From positions 1,095,985 through 1,159,984 of the forward strand of contig NZ_RJWA01000001.1 of assembly GCF_003762835.1 (NCBI RefSeq): 64,000 bases of DNA. The letters run 5' to 3'. The position numbers were made by a program, and so were the translations under genes. Shown one piece after another: positions 25,141 through 33,142 of the stretch. Under the pieces are notes generated by a model. That model searched no databases, was not told where the DNA came from, and saw only the letters and a list, made by a program, of their open reading frames with translations. Each line of letters starts with the position of its first letter. The stretch's first letter is position 1. Origin of the DNA: Micromonospora sp. HM5-17 (GTDB taxonomy: Bacteria; Actinomycetota; Actinomycetes; Mycobacteriales; Micromonosporaceae).

Positions 25141-26403
25141 TTATCGGTTCCCGGTCGCGGTGGCGCGGCGTCGGGACAGCGCGTCGACGCTGGCGGCGGC
25201 CAGCAGTACCAGTCCGGTGAAGACGAACTTGACACCGGAGCTGGCGTTCATCAGGGCCATGCCGTTGTCGATGACCGCGATCACCGCGCCGCCGAGCACT
25301 GCGTCGACGACCCGGCCCTTGCCACCGAACAGGCTGGTGCCGCCGATCACCGCCGCTCCGACAGCGTAGAGCAGAACGTTGCTGCCCCCGGTGTTGGCAT
25401 CGACCGAGCCGCCTCGGCTGGCCGCGATGATGCCGCCGACCGCCGCCATCGAGGAACAGATCACGAAGGCGGAGATCCTGATCCGGTCGACGTTGATGCC
25501 CGCCCGGCGGGCCGCCTCCCGGTTGCCGCCGACCGCGTAGATGTGCCGTCCGTACGCGGTGCGGTTCAGCACGAAGGTCCAGAGGATCAGCAGCAGGACG
25601 ATGATCGGCACCACGATCGGGACGCCCCGCAGCGAGACCAGCCGGTTGTGGCCGCGTTCCAGGTTGAGGATGTAGACGGCGGTGCCGACGATCAGCGCCA
25701 GCCCGCCGATCCGGAACAGCACCACGGCCAGCGGCTCCGTGACCAGCCCGCGCGCCGTGCGGTTGCGGTGGCGCAGCAGTTGCGCGGCGGCGTACCCGGC
25801 GATCCCGACGACCGCCATGGTCCAGCCGAGCCAGGGCGGCATGTTCCGGATCTCGATGGCCCGGATGACCTCGTCGTGGACCGAGACGTTGGTGCCGCCC
25901 TTGATGAGCAGCAGCACGACGCCCTGGAAGGCGAGGAACGCGGCGAGGGTCACCACGAAGGACGGGATGCCGACCTTGGCCACCAGGAAGCCGAGGACGA
26001 GCCCGATCAGCACGCCGGTGGCGATCGCCGCGAGGACGGCGACGTACCAGGGGAGGCCCCTCAGCGTGACGAGCTGGGCCAGCACCGCCGCGCAGACCCC
26101 GCTGGCGAAGCCGGCGGAGAGGTCGATCTCGCCGAGCAGCAGGACGAAGACCAGACCCATGGCGATCACCGTGACGGCGGCGCCCTGGGTGAAGAGGTTG
26201 GCGAAGTTGCCCTCGGTCAGGAAGTTGTCGTGTAGGGCGGAGAAGACCAGACAGAGCACGATCAGCCCGAGTACGGCCGGCAGCGAGCCCATGTCCCCGC
26301 CGCGTACCCGGGCGAGGTAGTCCCGGACGTGGCTGCCGACGGTCGGAACCGGCGCGGCCGGCACGTCGACCGGCTTCGCCGCAGTCGTGGTGGGGGCGCT
26401 CAT
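25141..26403 (-). CDS. Sugar ABC transporter permease, XylH-like
   Basis: Inner-membrane permease of 420 residues with about ten hydrophobic segments. The family signature MGLVFVLLLGEIDLSAG and the cytoplasmic loop AYGRHIYAVGGNREAARRAGI identify the ribose/xylose class (BPD_transp_2). The C-terminal part has GGTSLFGGKGRVVDAVLGG. The 420-residue length with additional central helices fits XylH rather than RbsC. The ATG at 26403 overlaps the ATPase gene stop by 4 bases (ATGA), implying coupling. Substrate is inferred as xylose-like from the partner proteins. Confidence 0.87.
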   Translation of the reverse strand: MSAPTTTAAKPVDVPAAPVPTVGSHVRDYLARVRGGDMGSLPAVLGLIVLCLVFSALHDNFLTEGNFANLFTQGAAVTVIAMGLVFVLLLGEIDLSAGFASGVCAAVLAQLVTLRGLPWYVAVLAAIATGVLIGLVLGFLVAKVGIPSFVVTLAAFLAFQGVVLLLIKGGTNVSVHDEVIRAIEIRNMPPWLGWTMAVVGIAGYAAAQLLRHRNRTARGLVTEPLAVVLFRIGGLALIVGTAVYILNLERGHNRLVSLRGVPIVVPIIVLLLILWTFVLNRTAYGRHIYAVGGNREAARRAGINVDRIRISAFVICSSMAAVGGIIAASRGGSVDANTGGSNVLLYAVGAAVIGGTSLFGGKGRVVDAVLGGAVIAVIDNGMALMNASSGVKFVFTGLVLLAAASVDALSRRRATATGNR

Positions 26404-27221
26404 CTGTCGGCTCCTGTGGGTGTCGTCTCGGTGGGCGGGGTGTCGTGCCGGCCGGCGCCGTTGGTTCCGGTCAGGCCGAGCCCGTCGCTGCGGCCGGCGG
26501 TGATCAGCTCGACCACCTGGGCGTGGGTGACGTCGTTGGTGCGCAACTGCGCGACCATCTGGCCGAGGTAGAGCATGGCGATCTGGTCGGAGACGGCGAA
26601 AACGTCGTTCATGTTGTGCGAGATGAGGACGACCGCGAGCCCGTTGTCGGCCAGCCGGCGGACCAGTTCGAGAACCTGCGCGGTCTGCGCGACGCCCAGG
26701 GCGGCGGTCGGCTCGTCGAGGATGACCACCCGGCTGTTCCAGAGCACCGCCTTGGCGATCGCCACGGTCTGCCGCTGGCCGCCGGAGAGGCTGGAGACGT
26801 GCTGGCGCAGCGACGTCACCGTCCGGACGGAGAGTCCGGCCAGGGTCTCGGCGGCCATCTGCTCCATGGTCGGCTCGTCGAGGACCAGGCCGCTGCGCTT
26901 CTCCCGACCGAGGAACATGTTCTGCACGATGTCGAGGTTGTCGCAGAGCGCGAGATCCTGGTAGACGACCTCGATACCGAGTGTGGCGGCGTCCCGGGGG
27001 CTGTTGATGTGTACCGGTCGACCGTCGAAGATGATCTCTCCGGCGTCGATCGAGTAGATGCCACTGATGCACTTGACCAGGGTGGACTTGCCGGCGCCGT
27101 TGTCGCCGACGAGCGCGGTCACCTCTCCGGCGTTGACGGAGAAGTCGACGTCGCGCAGGACCTGGACGGGACCGAAACTCTTGTCGATCCCGCGCAGTTC
27201 CAGCAGGGGTTTCGCGGACAC
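26400..27221 (-). CDS. Sugar ABC transporter ATP-binding protein (single-cassette)
   Basis: A 273-residue ATPase energising the adjacent permease. Walker A is GDNGAGKST, the signature LSGGQRQTVAIAKA, Walker B VVILDEPTAALG, and the switch histidine is in VLISHNM. RbsA/XylG proteins usually carry two cassettes; here there is only one, so a homodimer is expected, as in many actinobacterial sugar importers. AAGGAGA lies 7 bases before the GTG at 27221, which fixes the start; a GTG at 27239 lies before that site. The C-terminal 25 residues are Thr/Pro-rich and non-conserved. Confidence 0.88.
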   Translation of the reverse strand: MSAKPLLELRGIDKSFGPVQVLRDVDFSVNAGEVTALVGDNGAGKSTLVKCISGIYSIDAGEIIFDGRPVHINSPRDAATLGIEVVYQDLALCDNLDIVQNMFLGREKRSGLVLDEPTMEQMAAETLAGLSVRTVTSLRQHVSSLSGGQRQTVAIAKAVLWNSRVVILDEPTAALGVAQTAQVLELVRRLADNGLAVVLISHNMNDVFAVSDQIAMLYLGQMVAQLRTNDVTHAQVVELITAGRSDGLGLTGTNGAGRHDTPPTETTPTGADR

Positions 27222-27340
27222 GGTGGGTCTCCTTCGCACGGGGTGTCCGAGGGCGGGGTCCGGTGGCGGGTCCGGTCCAGGGATCGATCTGGGTCCGGAT
27301 CCGGCGCCGACCGCGGGTGCGATCGGGTCCGGTTCCGGCC

Positions 27341-27383
27341 GAGCGGCGCCGACGGTGTGTCATCCACACCGTCGGCGCCGCTC
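27341..27383 (-). terminator. Perfect intercistronic stem-loop between binding-protein and ATPase genes
   Basis: Nineteen perfect base pairs (27341-27359 with 27365-27383) around a 5-base loop TCATC. It follows the binding-protein gene by 32 bases. Such stems usually act as a partial terminator or 3' stabiliser that keeps binding-protein mRNA above transporter mRNA. Confidence 0.85.
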
Positions 27384-27415
27384 GTCGGCGGGCCGGGAGG
27401 GCCGACGCGGGTCGG

Positions 27416-28504
27416 TCAGCTGATCCCGGCCTGGGCGCATAGGGTGGCGAAGGAACCGGCGCAGAGCTCGTCCTTGGTGACGTAGCCGTCCGCGACGACG
27501 TCCTTCACGTTCTCCTTGTAGATCGCCTTCGGGTCCAGCAGCACCGAGGGTACGTCCCGACCGGTCTCCGGGTCCCTCACCGTCTGGCCGGTCTGCTTCC
27601 GCTCACCCCTGGCGAGCGCGATCGCCAGCTCGGCGGCGGCGTCGGCCTCCTGCTTGACCGCCTTGTAGACCGTCATGCACTGGTCGCCGGCGAGGATGTT
27701 CTGCAGGCCCTGCACGGTGGCGTCCTGGCCGGTGACCGGGATCTTGCCGTTGAGCTTGTTCTTCTTCAGCACCGAGATGACCGCGTTGCCCAGCCCGTCG
27801 TTCGCGGCGAGGACACCATCGATCTTGCCGCTCTGCTGGGTCAGCATCTGCTCGAAGATGGTGCCGGCCTGGGTGTTGTCCCAGCCCGGGACCCACTGGT
27901 CCGGGCCCTTGACGTACTCGCCGGAGTCGTACTTGGCCTTCAGCACGCCGTCGTAGCCGTTCTTGAACAGGGTGGCGTTGTTGTCGGTCTGCGAGCCGTT
28001 CAGCGTCGCGATGACCGGCTTCTGCACGCCCTTGTCGGTGAGGCACTTGACCAGGCCCTCGCCCTGGAGCCGGCCGACCCGCTCGTTGTCGAAGCTGACG
28101 TAGTACTCCGCCGAGCCGCCCAGGGTCAGCCGGTCGTAGTCGATGGTGAGCACGCCCTGGCTCTTGGCCTTGTCCAGGACCGCCTTGCCGGTACCGGAGT
28201 CGAGGTTGACGATCATGAGTACGTTGACGCCGTCGGTCATCATCTGCTCGGCGATCGTCTGGAACTGCGCCTTGTCGTTCTGGGCGTTCTGGATCGTGTA
28301 CTCGACGCCGGCGGCCTTGAACGCCGCCTCCAGGTACTTGCGGTCGGCGGTCTCCCAGCGGTCAGAGGAGGCGCTGTCGGGCAGGATGACGCCGATCTTC
28401 GGGGTCGTGGTGCCACCGCCGCTGTCGGAATCCTCGCCACAGGCGGCGAGGCCACCCGTGGTCAGCAGGCCGACGGCGGCGATGGTGAGGATCCCTCTGC
28501 GCAT
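27416..28504 (-). CDS. Sugar-binding lipoprotein of the ABC importer, XylF-like
   Basis: Extracytoplasmic substrate-binding lipoprotein of 362 residues. The signal peptide ends in the lipobox LAAC with the lipidated cysteine at Cys22. The type I periplasmic-binding fold shows KIGVILPDSASSDRWETADR, DGVNVLMIVNLDSG, DYDRLTLGGSAEYYVSFDN, VLAANDGLGNAVISVLKK and IPVTGQDATVQGLQNIL; the DYDR and GQDA motifs are typical of xylose-binding XylF. First gene of the operon (binding protein, ATPase, permease, ROK regulator). ATG at 28504 with AAAGGAC upstream. Confidence 0.88.
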   Translation of the reverse strand: MRRGILTIAAVGLLTTGGLAACGEDSDSGGGTTTPKIGVILPDSASSDRWETADRKYLEAAFKAAGVEYTIQNAQNDKAQFQTIAEQMMTDGVNVLMIVNLDSGTGKAVLDKAKSQGVLTIDYDRLTLGGSAEYYVSFDNERVGRLQGEGLVKCLTDKGVQKPVIATLNGSQTDNNATLFKNGYDGVLKAKYDSGEYVKGPDQWVPGWDNTQAGTIFEQMLTQQSGKIDGVLAANDGLGNAVISVLKKNKLNGKIPVTGQDATVQGLQNILAGDQCMTVYKAVKQEADAAAELAIALARGERKQTGQTVRDPETGRDVPSVLLDPKAIYKENVKDVVADGYVTKDELCAGSFATLCAQAGIS

Positions 28505-28932
28505 TGCACGGGTCCTTTCGCGGTGGGTGTGGTGTATCGGGTCGGGCTGTGCGGTGGTACTCCGAGCGAACCGGCGCCACTCCTGGGCGGTGGTGGCGAC
28601 CGGTCCGCGTCACTTTTGTTGTGTCCGGCAACGTATTGTGCGCGGGGGGAGCAGGGCAAGGAAACGGTCAATGGAATCCGGCGCTGGCGATAACAATTCG
28701 GCAACACGCCGGATATCTGGCACGAGGCGGGCGGGGCCACCCGGGGCGGCGGCGATGACCGAGCCGGCGCCGACGACGTGCCGGTGGGCAGGGGCGCCGC
28801 CCTGACGATCCCTCGCCACCGCCCGACCGGATGCGGTCGGGCCGTTCGGGAGCGGCCGGCGCGGCGAGGGCCGGCCGTGGGATGGGGGTGTCGGGCCCAG
28901 ACGGCCGCGGCGTGGTGCGAGGGCTGCCGGGT
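28505..28932 (-). promoter_or_regulatory. Control region of the sugar importer operon
   Basis: No gene is seen in these 428 bases. The part nearest the operon is unusually AT-rich. Two copies of CGGCAAC (28626-28632 and 28699-28705, plus-strand reading) lie within it, and on the minus strand TTGCCC and TACGTT occur about 18 bases apart. The repeats may be ROK operators; this is inference. Confidence 0.4.
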
Positions 28933-29415
28933 TCAGGCGGCGGTCGCGAGCGGGGCCGTGACGGCGGCGGTGAGCCGGATCAGGTCCGCCGGGGCGATCT
29001 CCAGCTGAAGGCCGCGGCGACCGGCGGAGACGTACACCGTCGGGAAGCGCTCGGCAGAGGCGTCGACCACCGTACGCAGCCGCCTGCGTTGACCCAGCGG
29101 GCTGATCCCGCCCCGGACGTACCCGGTGGTCCGCTCGGCCAGGGTTCGGTCGGCGAGCGCGGCCCGCTTACCGCCGAGTGCCGCCGCCAACGCCTTGAGG
29201 TCCAGATCGCCGGTGACCGGTACGACCGCCACCGCCAGTTCGCCGTCGACCTCGGCGACCAGTGACTTGAAGACCCGCTCCGGCGGTACGCCGAGCGCGG
29301 CGGCCACCTGGGCGCCGTAGTTCGGGGTGTCCGGCGCGACGTCGTACGGGTGCAGGGTGTACGGCACCCGCTGCCGGGTCAGCAGCGCGGTCGCCGGAGT
29401 TCCCTTGCCTGCCAC
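28933..29415 (-). CDS. ybaK: Cys-tRNA(Pro) deacylase YbaK/EbsC family
   Basis: Trans-editing enzyme that hydrolyses Cys-tRNA(Pro) mischarged by prolyl-tRNA synthetase. The 160-residue protein has YTLHPYDVAPDTPNYGAQVA, PERVFKSLVAEVDG with the catalytic lysine, VVPVTGDLDLKALAAALGGK and GYVRGGISPLGQRRRL, the YbaK core. GTG at 29415 opens VAGKGTPATALL and follows TAGGGT by 7 bases, so the mRNA is probably leaderless. Longer frames above it are antisense to the YbaB gene and not real. Confidence 0.92.
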   Translation of the reverse strand: MAGKGTPATALLTRQRVPYTLHPYDVAPDTPNYGAQVAAALGVPPERVFKSLVAEVDGELAVAVVPVTGDLDLKALAAALGGKRAALADRTLAERTTGYVRGGISPLGQRRRLRTVVDASAERFPTVYVSAGRRGLQLEIAPADLIRLTAAVTAPLATAA

Positions 29416-29422
29416 GGCCCGT

Positions 29423-29428
29423 ACCCTA
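29423..29428 (-). promoter_or_regulatory. -10 box for leaderless ybaK mRNA
   Basis: TAGGGT on the minus strand ends 7 bases before the GTG at 29415. Confidence 0.5.
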
Positions 29429-29583
29429 TCGCCGGTTCGCGTGCCCGCCTCGGTGGAGCGACCCGGGACAGCGGCGTGGCCGGCACTTCCGCGTGCCGGC
29501 AGGTCGTGGCAGCATCGATTCATCGTCATCAGTCGGTGGCTGTCGGTGATCGCGGAGGCGCCACCCGAGTGGCGGAGGACCGG

Positions 29584-29988
29584 ATGCTGGGTGGTGAGGG
29601 AGATCTCGCCGCAGCCGAGCGGTGGGTCGACTCCTGGGAGACGCAGCTCGAGGAGCGGTTGCGGCAGGCACGCGAGCTGTCGCAACGGGTGTCGGAGCTG
29701 ACCGCGATCGGCCGCAGCGCCGACGGCCTGGTGGAGGTCCGGGTCGGATCGTCGGGCATGGTCACCGGTCTCTGGCTGGACGAGGGGATCCGTCGCCAGC
29801 CCGCGACGCGGACCGCCGAGCAGATTCTCGTGGCGCTGCGGCGGGCGATGGCGGAGCTGGCCGACCGGGTCGGCCAGGTGACCGAGGAGACGGTGGGCGC
29901 GCAGAGCGAGACCGGCCGAGCGGTGATCTCGTCCTTCGCCAGCCGCATCCCGGCCGCCGGCTCCGGGGACGACGATGGCGGGCGGTGA
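29584..29988 (+). CDS. YbaB/EbfC family protein of the toxin locus
   Basis: A 134-residue protein: an N-terminal coiled coil (SWETQLEERLRQARELSQRV) then the YbaB beta segment (VEVRVGSSGMVTGLWLD) and a C-terminal helix. Bacterial YbaB binds DNA, but versions in actinobacterial secreted-toxin loci precede ESX-type genes and their role is unknown. GGAGG lies 5 bases before the ATG at 29584. It overlaps the next gene by 14 bases, and that gene overlaps the toxin gene, so the three are probably co-translated. Confidence 0.75.
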   Translation: MLGGEGDLAAAERWVDSWETQLEERLRQARELSQRVSELTAIGRSADGLVEVRVGSSGMVTGLWLDEGIRRQPATRTAEQILVALRRAMAELADRVGQVTEETVGAQSETGRAVISSFASRIPAAGSGDDDGGR

Positions 29989-30295
29989 GAGCTTCCAGGT
30001 CACCGCCGCGGACCTGGTCGCGCATGCCGGGCATCTCGACCAGATAGCGGGCGACCTGGCGATGGCGAAGCAGGCGGGCGAGACGACCCGGCCGGGCCCC
30101 GAGGCGTACGGACGGCTCTGTGTGATCGTGCCGTCGGTCCTCGGTCACCTGCACTCGACGCTGGTGGAGGGGATCGGGGCGGCGGTGGACTCGGTACGCG
30201 ACACCGCCGCGCGGGTGCGGTCGGCGGCTGACAACTACCGGGAGAGCGACGACGGCAGCTCGGCCAGGTTCAACCGGATCAGGAGCCCCGGATGA
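29975..30295 (+). CDS. ESX secretion-associated small protein (EspC/WXG100-like)
   Basis: A 106-residue, mostly helical protein: FQVTAADLVAHAGHLDQIAG, then a central hydrophobic helix and a second helix TAARVRSAADNYRESDD. The two-helix layout and the YxxxD-like C-terminal element (NYRESD) resemble type VII secretion substrates of the EspC family, which travel with larger partners. It overlaps the YbaB gene by 14 bases and the toxin gene by 4 (ATGA). The sequence lacks a WxG turn, so EspC is more likely than true WXG100. It probably helps export the toxin that follows. Confidence 0.7.
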   Translation: MAGGESFQVTAADLVAHAGHLDQIAGDLAMAKQAGETTRPGPEAYGRLCVIVPSVLGHLHSTLVEGIGAAVDSVRDTAARVRSAADNYRESDDGSSARFNRIRSPG

Positions 30296-31437
30296 GCGCC
30301 AACCCGCTGGTGGCGACCCCGAGGGAAGCCTCGCCGAGCCCGTGGTCGGGCATCTGGATCGCCGAGGATATCGAGCTGCTCATCCAGGGCATCGAGAACG
30401 GTAGCTGGATCGACGGCGTTCTCGGTGGCGTCAGCGCCGGCCTGGACGCCCTCGCCCTGGTCACCGATCCGGCCGGAGTGCTGCTCCAGTACGGCATCGC
30501 CTGGCTGATCGAGCATGTCAAGCCGCTGAGCGAGGCGCTGGACTGGCTGGCCGGTGACCCGGCGCAGATCGCCGCGTACGCCCAGACCTGGCGCAACGTC
30601 GCCGGCGCGCTGCGGGACAGCGTCGCGGACCTGTCGCAGCAGGTCCGGATGGACGTCGCCGAGTGGACGGGCAGCGCCGGGGACGCCTACCGGGCGTGGG
30701 CGAAGGACCAGCAGGACGCCATCGGCGGGTTGGCGAAGGCGGCCGACACCATGGCCGTCGCCACCGAGAGCGCCGGTCAACTGATCGCTGGCGTGCGGAT
30801 GCTGGTCCGGGACGCGATCGCCGCCCTGGTCTCCCGCCTGGTCGTCTACGCCGCCGAGTTGCTGGGCACGGCCGGTGCCGCCGCGCCACTGGTGCTGGAA
30901 CAGGTCACCGCCCTCATCGGCTCCTGCGCCGCGAAGATCGCCCGCTGGCTGCGCGCCCTGTTGAGCAGCCTGCGCACGTTCGCATCCTTCGTCAGCCGCC
31001 TCGGCAAGCTGATCGAGGCGCTCAGGCGGATACTCGATCGGCTGCGGGGCGGGAACCGTCGGCCGGTGCGGCCGAACGGCCCCAGTCGGCAGGAGTTGCT
31101 GGAGGAACTGAGCCGTCAGGGGATCAAGCACAATCCAGACGACATCGTGCTCATCGGCAAGGACGGCACGGGAAAGATAATTTTCCTGGAGAATGGCAAC
31201 TCCCGTGCTGGCCTCCGCCACATCACAGAGCGGCACGCCGCTGACTTCGCCGACGTCGGGGTTGCCGAAGAGAAGATCGCAAACCTGGTGTTTTCGGCGG
31301 TGACCGAGGGGAAGGTGGTCGGAATGCAACGTACGCGACCGATATACGAAGTGGTCTTCGAAGGCAGGATCTACCGGGTCGCGGTCACCGTTGGAGACAA
31401 TGGCTTCATCGTGGGGGCGAATCCCGTTGGGCGCTGA
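30292..31437 (+). CDS. Polymorphic toxin with WXG100-type N-terminus and C-terminal nuclease-like domain
   Basis: A 381-residue putative secreted toxin. Residues 1-180 are helical with a WxG turn at Trp124 (EWTGSAGDAY), like type VII-exported proteins. Residues 185-250 are hydrophobic, then a basic linker (RGGNRRPVRPNGPS). The last 90 residues form a separate domain with RHITERH (His310, His315), then RPIYEVVFEG and VTVGDNGFIVGANP. That pattern resembles BECR-fold RNases of contact-dependent toxins; the fold is my inference, and no catalytic set can be proven. The domain's sequence is visibly less GC-rich than the N-terminal part, as expected for swapped toxin tips. The start ATG overlaps the EspC-like stop. 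Confidence 0.7.
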   Translation: MSANPLVATPREASPSPWSGIWIAEDIELLIQGIENGSWIDGVLGGVSAGLDALALVTDPAGVLLQYGIAWLIEHVKPLSEALDWLAGDPAQIAAYAQTWRNVAGALRDSVADLSQQVRMDVAEWTGSAGDAYRAWAKDQQDAIGGLAKAADTMAVATESAGQLIAGVRMLVRDAIAALVSRLVVYAAELLGTAGAAAPLVLEQVTALIGSCAAKIARWLRALLSSLRTFASFVSRLGKLIEALRRILDRLRGGNRRPVRPNGPSRQELLEELSRQGIKHNPDDIVLIGKDGTGKIIFLENGNSRAGLRHITERHAADFADVGVAEEKIANLVFSAVTEGKVVGMQRTRPIYEVVFEGRIYRVAVTVGDNGFIVGANPVGR

Positions 31438-31444
31438 CGTACCG

Positions 31445-31759
31445 ATGCTTGAGCTCATGGCGGACTACGGCTGCTATCCGCTCTGGCTGCGTTCCGGCCG
31501 GGGACTGCGGAACGTCGATCCGGCGACGCTCGACATCTCGCCCGAACTCCGTGACGCCCTGACCGGGTGGGCGGAGGAGTACGATGCCACCCTCGACACC
31601 AGTGACCCGGCCGCCTCGGGCTTCGTCGACGGCGACGCCGAGAACGCCTTTTACGATCGAGGCGACCGTCTCGCCAGGCGGTTGGCGGATGAGGTCGGGG
31701 CCCGCTTCCGCGTCTCCTACTTTGACGGTCGCGTCGGAGGCGCCCGTCCCGTCGAATGA
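31445..31759 (+). CDS. Candidate immunity protein for the upstream toxin
   Basis: An acidic 104-residue protein beginning MLELMADYGCYPLWLR, then LRDALTGWAEEYDATLDTSD and a C-terminal helix and strand (RLADEVGARFRVSYF). It begins 8 bases after the toxin stop; an in-frame ATG at 31400 inside the toxin gene is a weaker alternative. Small acidic proteins directly following a toxin gene are usually the cognate immunity protein, which binds and blocks the nuclease domain in the producing cell. I recall similar hypothetical proteins next to toxin genes but cannot name a family. The function rests on position and charge. Confidence 0.6.
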   Translation: MLELMADYGCYPLWLRSGRGLRNVDPATLDISPELRDALTGWAEEYDATLDTSDPAASGFVDGDAENAFYDRGDRLARRLADEVGARFRVSYFDGRVGGARPVE

Positions 31760-31798
31760 ACGGACGACGTCGTCTCCTCTCGGTGTCAGGAGCACGGT

Positions 31799-32095
31799 AT
31801 GCCTGCGGGGGACACGGTGATTCTCGGCGCCTACGTACCGTACCGGCGGCAGATCAGCGAGGACCGGTCCCCTCCGACGTGAGAACAAGTCGGCAGACGC
31901 CCTCGCCCGACATGGGTATGACGTCGAGCGGAACCCGCTGCCGAAGCCGAGCGGAAAATTCTGAACCTTGATGACTGTCCACGTTCGCCAGACGAGATCG
32001 CGAGCGTCTTGCGGCGGAAGCCGATTGACGGGTTGAAAGAGATTATCATAGTCAAGGACGGCAAGGTAATTCCCTTCTATCCGTTCACGAGATAG
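31799..32095 (+). pseudogene. Remnant of a CdiA-type tRNA nuclease toxin cassette
   Basis: A decayed toxin. AGGAG (31788-31792) lies 6 bases before an ATG at 31799 that opens MPAGDTVILGAY but stops at 31882. From 31860, in another frame, is RRENKSADALARHGYDVERNP (split over 31875-31937), the start of the CdiA C-terminal tRNase domain. It stops at 31964. A third frame from 31955 gives KILNLDDCPRSPDEIA then LKEIIIVKDGKVIPFYP, the end of that domain, stopping at 32095. The middle of the domain, where relatives have the PDY and YAP segments, is missing. So there is a frameshift near 31880 and an internal deletion near 31955. It sits just upstream of two immunity-like genes, and the first begins 10 bases after it. 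Confidence 0.7.
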
Positions 32096-32105
32096 GTGCT
32101 ATTGA

Positions 32106-32564
32106 GTGGCATTGGAATATGTCCTGTACGCATCCGCCGATGTGGCCACAGAGGAGATTCTCGCGTTCATGGCCAACGCTGTCGGTGGTGAGATCGTGGG
32201 CACCTTCGTGCGGCGCGACGCGCTCGAGGTCACAGCCTATCGGGACGACCCGGGTGATGAAGCGCCGATCGGTGGCATGCTTGGCTTCACGCACCGGGTG
32301 ACCGCGACATACCGGCTGTCGAGCCGGGCCACCGACGAGGCGCGCGATGAGGCCACCCGCGCGATGATCCGATCCGTTCTGTCGTTCTTCACGCGCTATC
32401 CCTCGGATGGGGTGCTTCTGCACGATGACTCGCGAATAATTCTGCAACCGCTGAACGGGCCGGTCGTCATCGACAGCGACTGGGAGGACTGGACCGAGGT
32501 GCCGGGTATGTCACATGTGGTTGCCGGCCTCGACCGCCGGTCGTTGCCCCAACCCCTACGGTGA
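32106..32564 (+). CDS. SitI3-like immunity protein, copy 1
   Basis: A 152-residue protein opening VALEYVLYASADVATEEILAF, with FTHRVTATYRLSSR in the middle and the shared motif DSDWEDWTE near the end. It is paralogous to the next gene. The pattern fits SitI3-family immunity proteins, first described for Myxococcus toxin SitA3; that assignment is from memory of the family. GATAGGTG precedes the GTG at 32106. It starts 10 bases after the toxin remnant, so it is probably that toxin's former immunity gene, kept as an orphan. Confidence 0.6.
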   Translation: MALEYVLYASADVATEEILAFMANAVGGEIVGTFVRRDALEVTAYRDDPGDEAPIGGMLGFTHRVTATYRLSSRATDEARDEATRAMIRSVLSFFTRYPSDGVLLHDDSRIILQPLNGPVVIDSDWEDWTEVPGMSHVVAGLDRRSLPQPLR

Positions 32565-32581
32565 CCCGGCGGCACGACGGT

Positions 32582-33046
32582 ATGGCGGTGGAGTACCGGC
32601 TTTACGGGGCGGCTGATCTCGAAACTGATCAACTGGTGTCGTTCCTGGCGGCGGAGCTGGGTGGCACGGTTGGCGACGACGGCCGGGTGCGCCGTGACGG
32701 ACTGGATGTCACCCCGTACCGGGTCGAGACCGGTGACGAGGCATGGGTGGCGACGAGTGTGTTCGGTTTTCCGCACCGGGTCACCGCGAGCTTCCGCCTC
32801 TCCAACCGGGTCTCCGAGCAGGTTCGGGAACTCAACGTGGGGCTCATGATGCGAGCCGTGTTGTCGTTCTTCGACACCTATCCCGGCGACGGGGTGCTGC
32901 TGTTCAACGGCGAGGAGGTCGTGCTCCAGAAGCTGACCGGGCAGGTGTCGGTGAACAGCGACTGGGAGGACTGGACCGAGCTGGCCGGGCTGCGGATGCT
33001 CCGGGCCGGCCGCGACTTCCGCCCGCTGCCCCAGCCCCTGCTGTGA
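32582..33046 (+). CDS. SitI3-like immunity protein, copy 2
   Basis: A 154-residue paralogue of the preceding gene: MAVEYRLYGAADLETDQLVSF, FPHRVTASFRLSNR and NSDWEDWTE. Shared segments are in the same order and spacing, so the pair arose by tandem duplication. Relative to copy 1 it is closer to genome-typical GC. The ATG at 32582 is used; a GTG at 32561 overlapping the copy 1 stop is an alternative. No toxin gene follows it. It may protect against toxins of sibling strains. Confidence 0.6.
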   Translation: MAVEYRLYGAADLETDQLVSFLAAELGGTVGDDGRVRRDGLDVTPYRVETGDEAWVATSVFGFPHRVTASFRLSNRVSEQVRELNVGLMMRAVLSFFDTYPGDGVLLFNGEEVVLQKLTGQVSVNSDWEDWTELAGLRMLRAGRDFRPLPQPLL

Positions 33047-33142
33047 CCGGCGGCGGGTGAGCCCGACACCAGCACGTGCCACCGCCCGACGCGGCGTCGC
33101 CGACAGGCACGCACAGCGCGCCGTCACCGCCCGACCCGCGGG

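Noticed and set aside
23851..26235. 794-residue plus-strand frame opposite the ROK and permease genes
   Set aside because: Low-complexity Arg/Asp/Gly composition and antisense to two well-supported genes.
28505..28805. Small plus-strand frame in the sugar operon control region
   Set aside because: No ribosome site, no similarity, and it covers an AT-rich promoter region.
31756..31971. 71-residue frame starting in an ATGA overlap with the immunity gene
   Set aside because: Ser/Arg-rich with no motifs; it runs across the toxin remnant in the wrong frame.
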